From the NCBI GenBank assembly GCA_002483265.1, contig DLHO01000018.1, positions 239 through 64,238 of the forward strand: a DNA stretch of 64,000 bases. The letters are read 5' to 3'. A program made the translations under genes and the position numbers. Under the pieces are notes generated by a model. It saw only the letters and a program-made list of their open reading frames with translations. It made no database searches and was not told the origin of the DNA. Of the stretch, positions 16,037 through 24,769 are shown one piece after another (the first letter of the stretch is position 1; each line of letters opens with the position of its first letter). Source of the stretch: Flavobacteriales bacterium UBA7666. Lineage in GTDB: Bacteria > Bacteroidota > Bacteroidia > Flavobacteriales_D > Crocinitomicaceae.

Positions 16037-16834
16037 ATGGAAGAAGAAAAAAATATGTCATTCTTACAACATCTCGAGGAATTGAGATGGAGACTGGTTC
16101 GATGCGCAGCTGTAATCATTGTTTTGGCGATTGTAATCTGGTGGAATCAGGATTGGATTATGAGGCATATTTTCCTCTCAATGAGTCAACCCGACTTCTT
16201 TACCTTCGATTTTTTCTGTAGATACATGAATTTCATGTGTGTGGAGGAAATTCCGATCAATTTTCAGTCAACTACCATGGGCGGCCAGTTTTCCTATGCA
16301 TTATGGATGAGTTTCTTAGGAGGAGTCGTAATTGGATTCCCGTTTATCTTCCATCAATTGTGGTCTTTCGTAAAGCCAGGATTGAAACAAAATGAGAAGA
16401 AAATGGTGAAAGGAATCGTTTTCTACGTAAGCCTTCTTTTCTTCATAGGAATTCTATTTGGCTATTTCATTGTAGCACCTATGAGTGTTCAATTCTTTGG
16501 AACATACCAGATTACCAAAGAAATTAAGAATGACTTTACAATTAACTCGTATATGAGTACTGTACTTTCTACCGTATTCTATTCAGGCTTGTTCTTTTTA
16601 CTTCCTATTTTGGCTTATTTACTAGGTAAATTGGGAATTGTTTCTTCCGGATTTCTAACAAAATACCGCAAGCACTCGATCGTTGTTGTACTTATTTTAG
16701 CTGCAATTATCACTCCGCCCGATATCATTTCTCAGGTAATCGTAAGTATTCCGATCTTACTTCTTTACGAAATTGGAATTTTTGTTGTGAAACGTGTTGA
16801 AAAAGCACGCTTGAAAGAAGAAGCAAACGGATAA
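16037..16834 (+). CDS. tatC: Sec-independent protein translocase TatC
   Basis: 265 residues with six predicted membrane helices. It begins with the family signature MSFLQHLEELRWRL (from residue 7), and has F.P......KPGLKQNEKKM in the first cytoplasmic loop and the late ADIISQ-like TPPDIISQ motif. TatC is the twin-arginine signal receptor of the Tat pore and moves folded, often cofactor-bearing, proteins to the periplasm. TatA/B genes are not adjacent. ATG 16037 is chosen; a TTG four codons earlier overlaps the -7 element. Downstream DUF5686 gene starts 47 bp later. Confidence 0.95.
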   Translation: MEEEKNMSFLQHLEELRWRLVRCAAVIIVLAIVIWWNQDWIMRHIFLSMSQPDFFTFDFFCRYMNFMCVEEIPINFQSTTMGGQFSYALWMSFLGGVVIGFPFIFHQLWSFVKPGLKQNEKKMVKGIVFYVSLLFFIGILFGYFIVAPMSVQFFGTYQITKEIKNDFTINSYMSTVLSTVFYSGLFFLLPILAYLLGKLGIVSSGFLTKYRKHSIVVVLILAAIITPPDIISQVIVSIPILLLYEIGIFVVKRVEKARLKEEANG

Positions 16835-16881
16835 TCCCTATCTTGTTTTTACCCTGAGTTTTTCTTAGTTTTACGCCATCT

Positions 16882-19341
16882 ATGTTTAAGCTAAGAATTC
16901 TATTTCTACTCTGCCTGACTCAAAGCTTTGTCTATTCCCAACAGACAAAAGTTTCCGGTCGTGTTATTGATGCAGAAACGGGAGAAGGAATGCCTGATGT
17001 AAGAGTCCAGTTTCAATATTCCAAAATTGGCACACTTACGGACAGTCTTGGCTTCTACACCTTGCAAACGTATTATGCAACTGACAGCGTCACCTACTTG
17101 ATGCCTGAATTTTCATTGGTAACCAAAGCCGTTAAAAAAGATCAGGAACAAGTAATCGATGTGAAGCTCAGCGAAGCTGTAATGGACATCACCGAAGTTA
17201 CAGTAAAGCCGCCAGATGAATTTCCTTCAACTATCCTTCACAAAAAGGTTATCGCTCATAAAGACATTAATAACAAAGAAAAACTAAGTACTTACGAGTA
17301 CGAGTTATACAACAAAATCCAAATTGACCTAAACAATATCGGCGATAAATTCAAAGACCGTGATATTGTAAAACGTCTTGATTTAGTGATGGGGTACCTG
17401 GATTCCGTTGATGGAGGAAAAACCTATTTGCCCGTAATTTTATCAGAGAATATTTCCCAGTTCAGCTACAAGAACAATCCTAAAAAGAAGCGCGAACTAG
17501 TTTCTGCAACACGGATCTCAGGAATTGAGAACCTACAATTGAATCAGTTTTTGGGTGAAATGTATCTGGACTTCAATATCTATGACAATTATCTGAATAT
17601 CTTTCAAAAAGCATTTATCAGTCCAGTAGCGAATTTTGCACGCTCTTACTACAAGTTCTATCTCGAAGACAGTATGTTTATTGACAACAACTGGTGCTAC
17701 AAATTGCGTTTTACACCGAAAAGAACGGGTGATATGACTTTCGAAGGGGAAATGTGGATTAATGATACAACCTACGCTGTTAAATCATTCAAAGCAAAAC
17801 TATCTCCATGGGCTAACATTAATTATGTGCAGGATCTATACATGGAACATAGTTTCGATCAGGTGCAGCCGGAAGTTTGGATGCTTACGGAAGAAAAAAT
17901 GATCTTAGACCTCAAGGTTACAAAAGGAACAAAATTGTATGGCTTTTATGGCCGGAAATATTCATCACGAAAGAATTTTGTAATCAACAAAGACCGACCC
18001 GATGACTTTTACAAAAGTGATTTTACCGTTGAACTTGCCGATAGTGCCAAAATCCGGGATAAAGAATATTGGATTGCTCACCGACATATCCCGCTGAATG
18101 ATCAGGAGAATGGAATCGACAACATGGTGGATTCATTAAATCAGGATCCTTTCTTTAAATTTCTGAAGAATTCGACCTATATGCTTGCTTCAGGCTATTA
18201 CCCGATTGGAAAAATTGAGTTGGGATCTATTTACTCGCTCATCTCTGTCAATCCGGTTGAGAAGTTCCGCACAGGATTGGCTATTCGTACTTCCAATGCT
18301 TTTTCCAAGCGAATTGAATTCGGAGGAAGATTGTACTACGGTTTCGGAGATAAACGCTTCAAATACGGATTAACAACCCGAATTAATATTACCCCTAAGA
18401 AACGAGGCCTTTTGATCTTGTACGGAAACCGGGATATTGAACAAATTGGAATTTCACCTACTGCTGCAGCGGTTGGATCAACTTTCAGCTCTCTTTTGCG
18501 CACCGGTCCTTTGGACAAGTTAACTTTTGTCGATAAGGCAGGAATTAACCTGGAAAAAGATTTCGGAAAGGATTTCGTCATTTTTGGAGGCTTTGAATGG
18601 AAAGAATACACGCCTTTGGGTCTTGCTACTTATGAACGCCGCAATGAATTTGGAGGATTGGACACCATCAAACACGTTCAAAGCTCTGAGATTACCTTGC
18701 GTTTCAGATGGTGTAAAGACGAAGAATTTATTTCAGGGAATTTTGACCGCACAACACTGCCATCTAAATTCCCCATCTTATCAATTCAGGGAATTTTTGG
18801 AATAAAAGGCGTTTTTGGAAGTGATTACAATTACCAGAAACTAGAGTTTGCGATGGAGCATAGTCGTACAATCGGTGTTCTAGGAAGACTGCGTTACGGA
18901 GTAAATGCCGGAGTGGTTTTGGGAACTGTTGCCTATCCTTTCTTAAAAGTACATGAAGGAAGTCAATCATATTGGTTGTACACCAACTCATTCAACCGCA
19001 TGTCTTATTTTGAATTTATTTCAGATAGATATGTCGGTGGATTCATAGAACAACATTGGCAGGGATTATTGTTTGACCGCATTCCTCTGATAAAGAAATT
19101 GAAATGGAGATTGGTTACTTCCGGTCGAATTACTTATGGTGCAATTAGTCAACGACACAATGATGTGATGATCATTCCAACTTTCACCAAACAATTTGGA
19201 AATACCCCTTATGCAGAAGCTGCTGTGGGAATTGAAAACATTTTCAAACTTGGTCGTGTAGACTTGGTTTGGAGAATTACGCATCTGGACAAAGGAATTC
19301 CACCACTCGGAATTCGTGCACGTTGGTCTTTTGCATTCTAA
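16882..19341 (+). CDS. DUF5686 outer-membrane protein with CarboxypepD_reg domain
   Basis: 819 residues. The signal peptide ends FVYSQ. Residues about 20-105 are a CarboxypepD_reg-like beta-sandwich (VSGRVIDAETGEGMPDVRVQF) ending with ITEVTVKPP. The rest matches the DUF5686 pattern seen across Bacteroidota: STILHKKVIAHKDINNKEKLSTYEYELYNK, then GEMWINDTTYAVKSF, and a C-terminal part rich in amphipathic strands ending ARWSFAF, as in an outer-membrane barrel. The role is unknown; it may be a TonB-independent surface or assembly factor. The TPR gene begins 12 bp after its stop, so they are likely co-transcribed. Confidence 0.87.
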   Translation: MFKLRILFLLCLTQSFVYSQQTKVSGRVIDAETGEGMPDVRVQFQYSKIGTLTDSLGFYTLQTYYATDSVTYLMPEFSLVTKAVKKDQEQVIDVKLSEAVMDITEVTVKPPDEFPSTILHKKVIAHKDINNKEKLSTYEYELYNKIQIDLNNIGDKFKDRDIVKRLDLVMGYLDSVDGGKTYLPVILSENISQFSYKNNPKKKRELVSATRISGIENLQLNQFLGEMYLDFNIYDNYLNIFQKAFISPVANFARSYYKFYLEDSMFIDNNWCYKLRFTPKRTGDMTFEGEMWINDTTYAVKSFKAKLSPWANINYVQDLYMEHSFDQVQPEVWMLTEEKMILDLKVTKGTKLYGFYGRKYSSRKNFVINKDRPDDFYKSDFTVELADSAKIRDKEYWIAHRHIPLNDQENGIDNMVDSLNQDPFFKFLKNSTYMLASGYYPIGKIELGSIYSLISVNPVEKFRTGLAIRTSNAFSKRIEFGGRLYYGFGDKRFKYGLTTRINITPKKRGLLILYGNRDIEQIGISPTAAAVGSTFSSLLRTGPLDKLTFVDKAGINLEKDFGKDFVIFGGFEWKEYTPLGLATYERRNEFGGLDTIKHVQSSEITLRFRWCKDEEFISGNFDRTTLPSKFPILSIQGIFGIKGVFGSDYNYQKLEFAMEHSRTIGVLGRLRYGVNAGVVLGTVAYPFLKVHEGSQSYWLYTNSFNRMSYFEFISDRYVGGFIEQHWQGLLFDRIPLIKKLKWRLVTSGRITYGAISQRHNDVMIIPTFTKQFGNTPYAEAAVGIENIFKLGRVDLVWRITHLDKGIPPLGIRARWSFAF

Positions 19342-19353
19342 CTTTCTATCATC

Positions 19354-20121
19354 ATGAGTTTAATCCACCTGCTTTATTCCAACTATTATCTATCGATCAT
19401 CCTGCAAGGATTTTGCGTATTTCATTGTATGCGCAAAGGCCATTCACACCAATGGTTATGGCTGATTATTTTCCTTCCGTTCATTGGCAGCTTAATTTAT
19501 ATTTTCAGCGTGGTGCTTAACCGGGACAAGTTGAATTCCGTGACTTCAAATGTGAATACGATGGTTCGCCCACATGGCAATCTGAAACAACTTGAACGCA
19601 ATTTAAAATTCTCAGACACCTTTCAAAATCGCATGTTATTGGCTAATTACTACCAAGCCTTGGGAAGAAATGAAGAAGCGCTTGCTTTGTATGAACAAAA
19701 CCGAAGTGGACTTTTTTCCAATGAACCGGAATTAATTACCGCCATGATGCGCTCCTATTATGCAATTGGCAGTTACGAAAAAATTTATGAATTAGCCAAG
19801 CTGGTAAATAGCCATCCTGATTTTGTACGTTCGCAAGCTCATTTATCCTATGCCAAATCGCTGGAACAAATGGGACGCATCAAAGAAGCTGAAAAAGAAT
19901 ACGAACAGTTCAATACACGGTATGCAGATTTTGAGGGGAAATATACCTATGCTTGTTTTCTGGAAAATCAAAATCGAACTCCGGAAGCGATCCAACTTCT
20001 CGATACTGCTCTGGACGAATCAAAACACATGAGTTACAAGGAAAAGCGAAACCACATTTACTGGATTCGCCAATCAGCTTCAAAAAGAAAAGAACTCGAA
20101 AAGGGCAGCAATACAAAATAA
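19354..20121 (+). CDS. Membrane-anchored TPR protein
   Basis: 255 residues. Two N-terminal hydrophobic segments (about 8-25 and 33-55, HQWLWLIIFLPFIGSLIYIFSVVL) resemble the PLDc_N-type anchor. After a basic linker come helical repeats from about 75 to 240 with TPR character (ANYYQALGRNEEALALYEQN; LSYAKSLEQMGRIKEAEKEYEQF; ACFLENQNRTPEAIQLLDTAL). The repeats would sit in the cytoplasm or periplasm as a protein-binding scaffold. It lies between a DUF5686 outer-membrane gene and lptB, suggesting an envelope role, but no partner is known. Confidence 0.82.
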   Translation: MSLIHLLYSNYYLSIILQGFCVFHCMRKGHSHQWLWLIIFLPFIGSLIYIFSVVLNRDKLNSVTSNVNTMVRPHGNLKQLERNLKFSDTFQNRMLLANYYQALGRNEEALALYEQNRSGLFSNEPELITAMMRSYYAIGSYEKIYELAKLVNSHPDFVRSQAHLSYAKSLEQMGRIKEAEKEYEQFNTRYADFEGKYTYACFLENQNRTPEAIQLLDTALDESKHMSYKEKRNHIYWIRQSASKRKELEKGSNTK

Positions 20122-20142
20122 TCCCTGCTGGAAAAAATATCT

Positions 20143-20150
20143 TATTTTTG
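20143..20150 (+). promoter_or_regulatory. -7 element just upstream of lptB
   Basis: TATTTTTG matches TAnnTTTG and ends 5 nt before the GTG start of lptB, so this promoter would give a nearly leaderless mRNA. No good -33 element is seen. Confidence 0.4.
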
Positions 20151-20155
20151 CTAAG

Positions 20156-20890
20156 GTGAAATTACATACACACGATATCAAAAAGACCTACAAGGGTCGA
20201 AGCGTAGTAAAGGGAGTATCTATTGAGGTAAACCAAGGAGAAATTGTTGGTTTATTGGGTCCGAACGGAGCCGGGAAGACTACCTCTTTCTACATGATGG
20301 TTGGTTTGGTTAAACCGGATGAAGGCAAAGTCTTTTTGGATGATCTGGAAATCACGCATTACCCAATGTACAAACGCTCTCAATTGGGAATCGGTTATCT
20401 TCCACAGGAAGTTTCTGTATTTCGCAAACTAAGCGTTGAAGACAATATTCTATCCATTTTAGAGCTTTCTGACTTGACGAAGATTGAGCGAAAAGAAAAA
20501 ATGGAACAACTACTGGAAGAGTTCAGTTTGACAAAAGTTCGAAAAAATCTGGGAAACAGACTTTCAGGTGGTGAAAAGAGAAGAACGGAAATAGCACGTG
20601 CACTAGCTACCAATCCGAAATTTGTTTTATTGGATGAGCCCTTTGCCGGAGTAGATCCGATTGCTGTAGAAGATATTCAGAGTATTGTTTCCGATCTGAG
20701 AAAAAGAAATATCGGAATCCTTATCACAGATCACAATGTACAGGAAACCTTATCCATTACAGACAGAGCTTATCTTTTGTTTGAAGGAAGTATTTTGAAA
20801 TCCGGAACAGCTGAAGAGCTGGCTTCTGACGAACAGGTACGCAAGGTATATCTAGGTCAAAATTTCGTTCTACGCACTAAAAACACATAG
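20156..20890 (+). CDS. lptB: LPS export ABC transporter ATP-binding protein LptB
   Basis: 244 residues. LptB powers the LptB2FGC machine that extracts lipopolysaccharide from the inner membrane. Visible: Walker A GPNGAGKT at 35-42, Q-loop LPQEVSVFRKLSVEDN, signature LSGGE at 136-140 followed by KRRTEIARAL, Walker B FVLLDEPF at 156-163, and the H-loop ITDHNVQETL. The family-typical KGRSVVKGVSIEVNQGEIVGLLGPNGAG fixes the start at GTG 20156 (no upstream ATG). LptF/G/C genes are not in the window. It follows the TPR gene by 34 bp. Confidence 0.95.
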   Translation: MKLHTHDIKKTYKGRSVVKGVSIEVNQGEIVGLLGPNGAGKTTSFYMMVGLVKPDEGKVFLDDLEITHYPMYKRSQLGIGYLPQEVSVFRKLSVEDNILSILELSDLTKIERKEKMEQLLEEFSLTKVRKNLGNRLSGGEKRRTEIARALATNPKFVLLDEPFAGVDPIAVEDIQSIVSDLRKRNIGILITDHNVQETLSITDRAYLLFEGSILKSGTAEELASDEQVRKVYLGQNFVLRTKNT

Positions 20891-20897
20891 CCATAAA

Positions 20898-20923
20898 AAA
20901 AGCCTCCGTGGGAAGAGACTTTT
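20898..20923. terminator. Terminator between lptB and a tiny lipoprotein gene
   Basis: AAAAGCCTC / GAGACTTTT has one mismatch with an 8-base loop. Read on the minus strand it is followed by a run of seven T, so it best fits the end of the minus-strand lipoprotein gene, and may also serve lptB. Confidence 0.6.
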
Positions 20924-20934
20924 GGTTTGTTTCG

Positions 20935-21075
20935 TTATTTAGATGCTAAATCAGCGTTTTCCGTGTTGTTATCAACACTTCCATAAGCCTCACAATGTCC
21001 TCTAGAGGATCCGCAAGATGCTAAAACTACCGCTAAGAAAGCAGCCATCGCTGCGTAGGCAAAAAATTTCTTCAT
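20935..21075 (-). CDS. Tiny lipoprotein, 46 aa (C[DE]AY type)
   Basis: Complementary-strand ATG (21075-21073) to TAA. The product starts MKKFFAYAAMAAFLAVVLAS, then Cys21 in a lipobox (LASC), GSSRGHCEAYGS and a short Asn/Asp-rich tail ending ASK. The mature lipoprotein is about 26 residues. A second gene 220 bp away encodes the same design with a shared C[DE]AY motif. The gene has its own terminator downstream. I know no characterised function; small lipoproteins like this can be envelope stress or anchoring factors, but this is not supported here. Confidence 0.75.
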   Translation of the reverse strand: MKKFFAYAAMAAFLAVVLASCGSSRGHCEAYGSVDNNTENADLASK

Positions 21076-21294
21076 AGTTATTGCTTGTTTTTTAGTTTAC
21101 TAGTTGTTGTCCGAATACAAATCTATCATTTTTTAACGTTAGTTAGCACAAATATTATTCACATTCCAAATTTTTATCATGTGGATTACTTGTGATTTAT
21201 TTGAAAATCATACTCTTTTCTTAACGTCAATAACTACTCAAAAAACACTAAACCTAGTATTCATCTATGTTTCAAGTAGATTAATCTTAAGCAA

Positions 21295-21420
21295 TTAGTT
21301 TCCAGATTTTTCTGTTTGATCCATTCCGTTATATGCGTCGCAATTTGCTTTTGTTCTACAAGATGTACTTGCTAAAAGGACAAAAAGGGCAACAGCAATA
21401 ATTCCAGCTAATTTCTTCAT
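21295..21420 (-). CDS. Tiny lipoprotein, 41 aa (C[DE]AY type)
   Basis: Complementary-strand ATG (21420-21418) to TAA. The product is MKKLAGIIAVALFVLLASTS, Cys21, RTKANCDAYNGMDQTEKSGN. The lipobox is ASTSC, so the mature part has only 21 residues. It shares the charged-hydrophobic signal, lipid Cys, and the second Cys in C[DE]AY with its neighbour at 20935-21075; the Cys-Cys spacing is 6 and 7 residues. Both are on the minus strand and separated by about 220 bp, each probably with its own promoter. Confidence 0.7.
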   Translation of the reverse strand: MKKLAGIIAVALFVLLASTSCRTKANCDAYNGMDQTEKSGN

Positions 21421-21521
21421 GATCGTCAGTTTAATGGTTCATACTAATTGTACTTCTATACAAACTTACTACTTTCAACGTTATATTATAAGATATTCCA
21501 GATTTTTGTCATAGGAAATAA

Positions 21522-23240
21522 TTGAATTTGAAGCATTTCGGTAAATTTATTCAGGAAAAATGGCTGGTTGGACTTTTGATCAACTTATCGATTTTTAGTT
21601 CTCCGATTCTTCATTCCCAGAAAAGTGTTCATTTTTCAGATGCAACCTTTAAAAAGATCAGCAAACGAACCAGTTTTAACTATTCAGATACTTTTTCTTT
21701 GCAAAATCAGCTCAGAGATATCCAATTTCTGGCATATAAAAAAGGATTCCTGACTTTTGGTATCGATTCCATTATTCCAACCGACAGTCTGAATAGTGAG
21801 GCATATTTTACACTTGGTTTACGCTATAAAAAATTGAATCTTTCTATTTCTGACAACAGTAGACGAGCACTAAGGGAAATCGGTATCAGTCCAAGAACCA
21901 TTGAAACACTCCCTCCTACTCCTTTGGAAATTTCCAAAAATCTGGAACGCATTCTTCATGATTTTGAAATTGCAGGTTATCCTTTTGCCCGAATTTCATT
22001 CGAAGATCTGCGGATGGAAAAAGAGGCCCTTTTCGCAGAACTAATCATAACTCCAAACTCACGGGTAAAATGGAATGAACTCATTGTTTCCGGAAACAAA
22101 GTCAAACTGTCTAAAAAATACCTGGAGAATTTCTTACACATTGAAAAAGGTGATTGGTACAATCAGGAACAGGTCAATCTGATCAATACCCGGTTGACTC
22201 AGCTAATCTTTGTAAAACAAACGAAGCCGGCAGAGATTTTATTCACCCCGGAAGGCGCCAATCTTTACCTTTATATTGAAACAAAACCGGTTTCTCTATT
22301 CAATGGAACAATTGGACTTCAGCAAGACCCGGTCAAATTAAAATACCAGCTTACCGGCGATCTGCGCCTAAAACTTCAGAATGCATTTAAGCATGGTGAA
22401 CTTTTTGACTTGAACTGGCGCTCCATTCAACCCGGAAGTCCACAACTGAAAATTCAGGCCGCTTATCCTTTCTTATTTAATACTCCTTTTGGATTAGACG
22501 GACAATTTTCCCTCTTTAAACGCGATTCTACCTTTCTGGAATTGAAAACCAGCATTGGTGTTACCTATTTTGTTTCCGGAGGAAAAACACTGACCGGATT
22601 TTACAAAAATCAGCAATCCAATTTATTGGGTGCTGCAAACACAGGATTGGCATACGGAACATCTAAAAGCAACCTCTACGGACTATCCTTCCGAAATCAA
22701 ACAGTAGATTATTTACCCAATCCGCGAAAGGGTTTTATTTGGTATCTGGAAGGAAATATTGGAAAAAGAACCCTCATAAAAGATTCCATCACCAATCACT
22801 ACCTCATCTATGGTGGTAAAGTACAGATTGAATACTATCAGTCTCTTGGGAAACGATTTGTTATAAAAGGTGGTTTGATCAGCGAATCATTCTATACCAA
22901 TAACATTCAACAAAATGAGCTTATCCGTTTCGGTGGAAATTTGTCTCAACGCGGTTTCATGGAAGATGAACTGCTAGGTACTTTCCGTGCAACACTCACC
23001 ATCGAGCCCCGATTTATACTGGATCAGAATTCCTACCTCTTTGTTTTCTATGATCAAAGCTGGTATGAACGAAACGTTCAGCTTTACAGACACGATTCTC
23101 CCAAAGGATTCGGAGCCGGGCTTTGTTTTGGAACCAACATCGGGATTTTCTCCCTAACTTATGCCTTGGGACAACAGTTTTCCAACCCAATTCTATTCCG
23201 GGATTCAAAAGTGCATTTTGGTTACGTTGCTTACTTTTAA
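21522..23240 (+). CDS. Omp85/BamA-TamA-like outer-membrane protein
   Basis: 572 residues. A signal peptide (about 1-33, ending ILHSQ) is followed by two or three POTRA-like modules (about 45-255; for example RVKWNELIVSGNKVKLSKKYLENFLHIEKGDWYNQEQVNLINTRL). An outer-membrane barrel of about 300 residues ends in Phe (VHFGYVAYF). The barrel has the typical R-x-RGF-like segment in FGGNLSQRGFMEDEL. Omp85 proteins insert or translocate outer-membrane proteins; this short version resembles TamA more than BamA. No ATG exists before residue 100, so the start is a TTG (21522, or 21528). No TamB-like gene is adjacent. The function is inferred from architecture. Confidence 0.8.
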   Translation: MNLKHFGKFIQEKWLVGLLINLSIFSSPILHSQKSVHFSDATFKKISKRTSFNYSDTFSLQNQLRDIQFLAYKKGFLTFGIDSIIPTDSLNSEAYFTLGLRYKKLNLSISDNSRRALREIGISPRTIETLPPTPLEISKNLERILHDFEIAGYPFARISFEDLRMEKEALFAELIITPNSRVKWNELIVSGNKVKLSKKYLENFLHIEKGDWYNQEQVNLINTRLTQLIFVKQTKPAEILFTPEGANLYLYIETKPVSLFNGTIGLQQDPVKLKYQLTGDLRLKLQNAFKHGELFDLNWRSIQPGSPQLKIQAAYPFLFNTPFGLDGQFSLFKRDSTFLELKTSIGVTYFVSGGKTLTGFYKNQQSNLLGAANTGLAYGTSKSNLYGLSFRNQTVDYLPNPRKGFIWYLEGNIGKRTLIKDSITNHYLIYGGKVQIEYYQSLGKRFVIKGGLISESFYTNNIQQNELIRFGGNLSQRGFMEDELLGTFRATLTIEPRFILDQNSYLFVFYDQSWYERNVQLYRHDSPKGFGAGLCFGTNIGIFSLTYALGQQFSNPILFRDSKVHFGYVAYF

Positions 23241-23426
23241 TCGCACCTTCTTTTTCTCCCACGGAAGAACACAGAGGAAGACAGGGTATTAATTGGATTT
23301 ACGCAAATATTGGAATCCATTTTCAATCCTTAAAGAATTTCATTCGCAACTAACCAAAATCAATCAACTCATCACTTTAATCAATCGATTCAGATTCAAT
23401 CTCTTTTTTGTTTATCTTGATTCTCA

Positions 23427-24746
23427 ATGAGCTACTTATGTAAATCGAACAGGGTTTGGAAATCCATACTGTTGGTAAGCCTGCACTTATTTTGCGGAGC
23501 TGCCTTTTCCCAGGATGTAGTGGTAATGGGTACTGTTTTAAACGAGCAAAACCAGCGGATCGTTGGGGCCGAGATCAAACTTGGACCAATGAATATAAAA
23601 TCGAATTCAAAGGGGAATTTCGTGTTAAAAATAAACGCCTTTCCCGCTCAATTAAACGTCAAGCACCCGCTTTACAAAAATTATTTTGAGGTGGTTCGTG
23701 CTCCAATAAACAAAAACGACACGATTTTTCTTGAAATCTTCCTGGAAGGCAAGGAAACCGAATTGGAAGAAGTCACAATCAATTCTTCACGCGTGATTTG
23801 GGTCTATGACAAGAAAAATACACACATCATTGATTTTGCACTTTACGAGAATGAAATACTCCTGGTCTGCAGGGAAAATCACAATTACTTTCTCAGAAGG
23901 CTGGATTCAATCGGAAAGAAAATAGTTGATGTTCAAATCAAGAAAAATCCAGTTGGTTTATTTGGAGATTGCACCGGAGGAACTCATTTGGTTTATTCCG
24001 ACAGTATTTTTGAGCTCAAGTTTATCCGTAATTCAATTGGAATGCTCTCAGGGAATACGTATGAAGAAACCATGCAGCTTTTAGCTCCCTGTGTTATTTG
24101 CAGCAATGAAAACATCATTTTAAAAAGATTGGGACCGCACAACAAACTGGTTGAATATGTGAAAGTGGACTGGAATACCAAAAAACCCAATTTACTTTAC
24201 ATTACCAATGACCAAGCGGCGATGCGTGATCTGGATGAATTCGCGATGGCAAATGATATTGCCGTTCCATTATCAAATCCGAATTACAGACAGCCACCTC
24301 AAATGACAACTTCGAGCGACCGACAAAAATGGGATAACCAGCAGTTTTACAATCAAATACTCAAAAAACCATTATACGCTCCGATTTTTGAGATCAATGA
24401 TTCGATTTTTATCTTCGATCATTTCAAGGATAGTGCGTTAGTCTATTCCATTTCCGGAAAATATATCCGTTCATTTCAGATCAGTTACCACTACTTTGAA
24501 AATTGGAAAAGCGAGTTGCTAATTAATGAAGAGAAAACAAAACTCTATGCTAAGTATGAAATTGACGGTTTGATCACACTTCGCCAGATCAATCCTTCAA
24601 CCGGTAAAGTTGTGAACTTAGATGTTCTGGAAAAACACATTCACCCGATCAATATTCAAATTCGTGGCAATTATGCTTATTACCTCTATAAAAACTATTT
24701 GGACAACAGCATTCATCACCTCTACAAACAAGCTTTGAAAGATTAA
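23427..24746 (+). CDS. Paralog array member 1: CarboxypepD_reg plus propeller-like secreted protein
   Basis: 439 residues, first of four tandem paralogs. Signal peptide about 1-29 (CGAAFSQ). Residues about 30-115 are a CarboxypepD_reg-like domain (VVVMGTVLNEQNQRIVGAEIKL) ending in the ELEEVTINSS linker that precedes the plug in TonB receptors. Here the rest is not a barrel: short strand-turn repeats (LLVCRENHNYFLRRLD; HLVYSDSIFELKF; IFEINDSIFIFDHFKDSALVYSISGKYIRSF) look like blades of a beta-propeller. Function unknown. Its 5' part is the most divergent of the four, but the last 120 bp are nearly identical to member 2. Confidence 0.82.
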   Translation: MSYLCKSNRVWKSILLVSLHLFCGAAFSQDVVVMGTVLNEQNQRIVGAEIKLGPMNIKSNSKGNFVLKINAFPAQLNVKHPLYKNYFEVVRAPINKNDTIFLEIFLEGKETELEEVTINSSRVIWVYDKKNTHIIDFALYENEILLVCRENHNYFLRRLDSIGKKIVDVQIKKNPVGLFGDCTGGTHLVYSDSIFELKFIRNSIGMLSGNTYEETMQLLAPCVICSNENIILKRLGPHNKLVEYVKVDWNTKKPNLLYITNDQAAMRDLDEFAMANDIAVPLSNPNYRQPPQMTTSSDRQKWDNQQFYNQILKKPLYAPIFEINDSIFIFDHFKDSALVYSISGKYIRSFQISYHYFENWKSELLINEEKTKLYAKYEIDGLITLRQINPSTGKVVNLDVLEKHIHPINIQIRGNYAYYLYKNYLDNSIHHLYKQALKD

Positions 24747-24769
24747 ATACCTTATTTAACTGAATTAAA

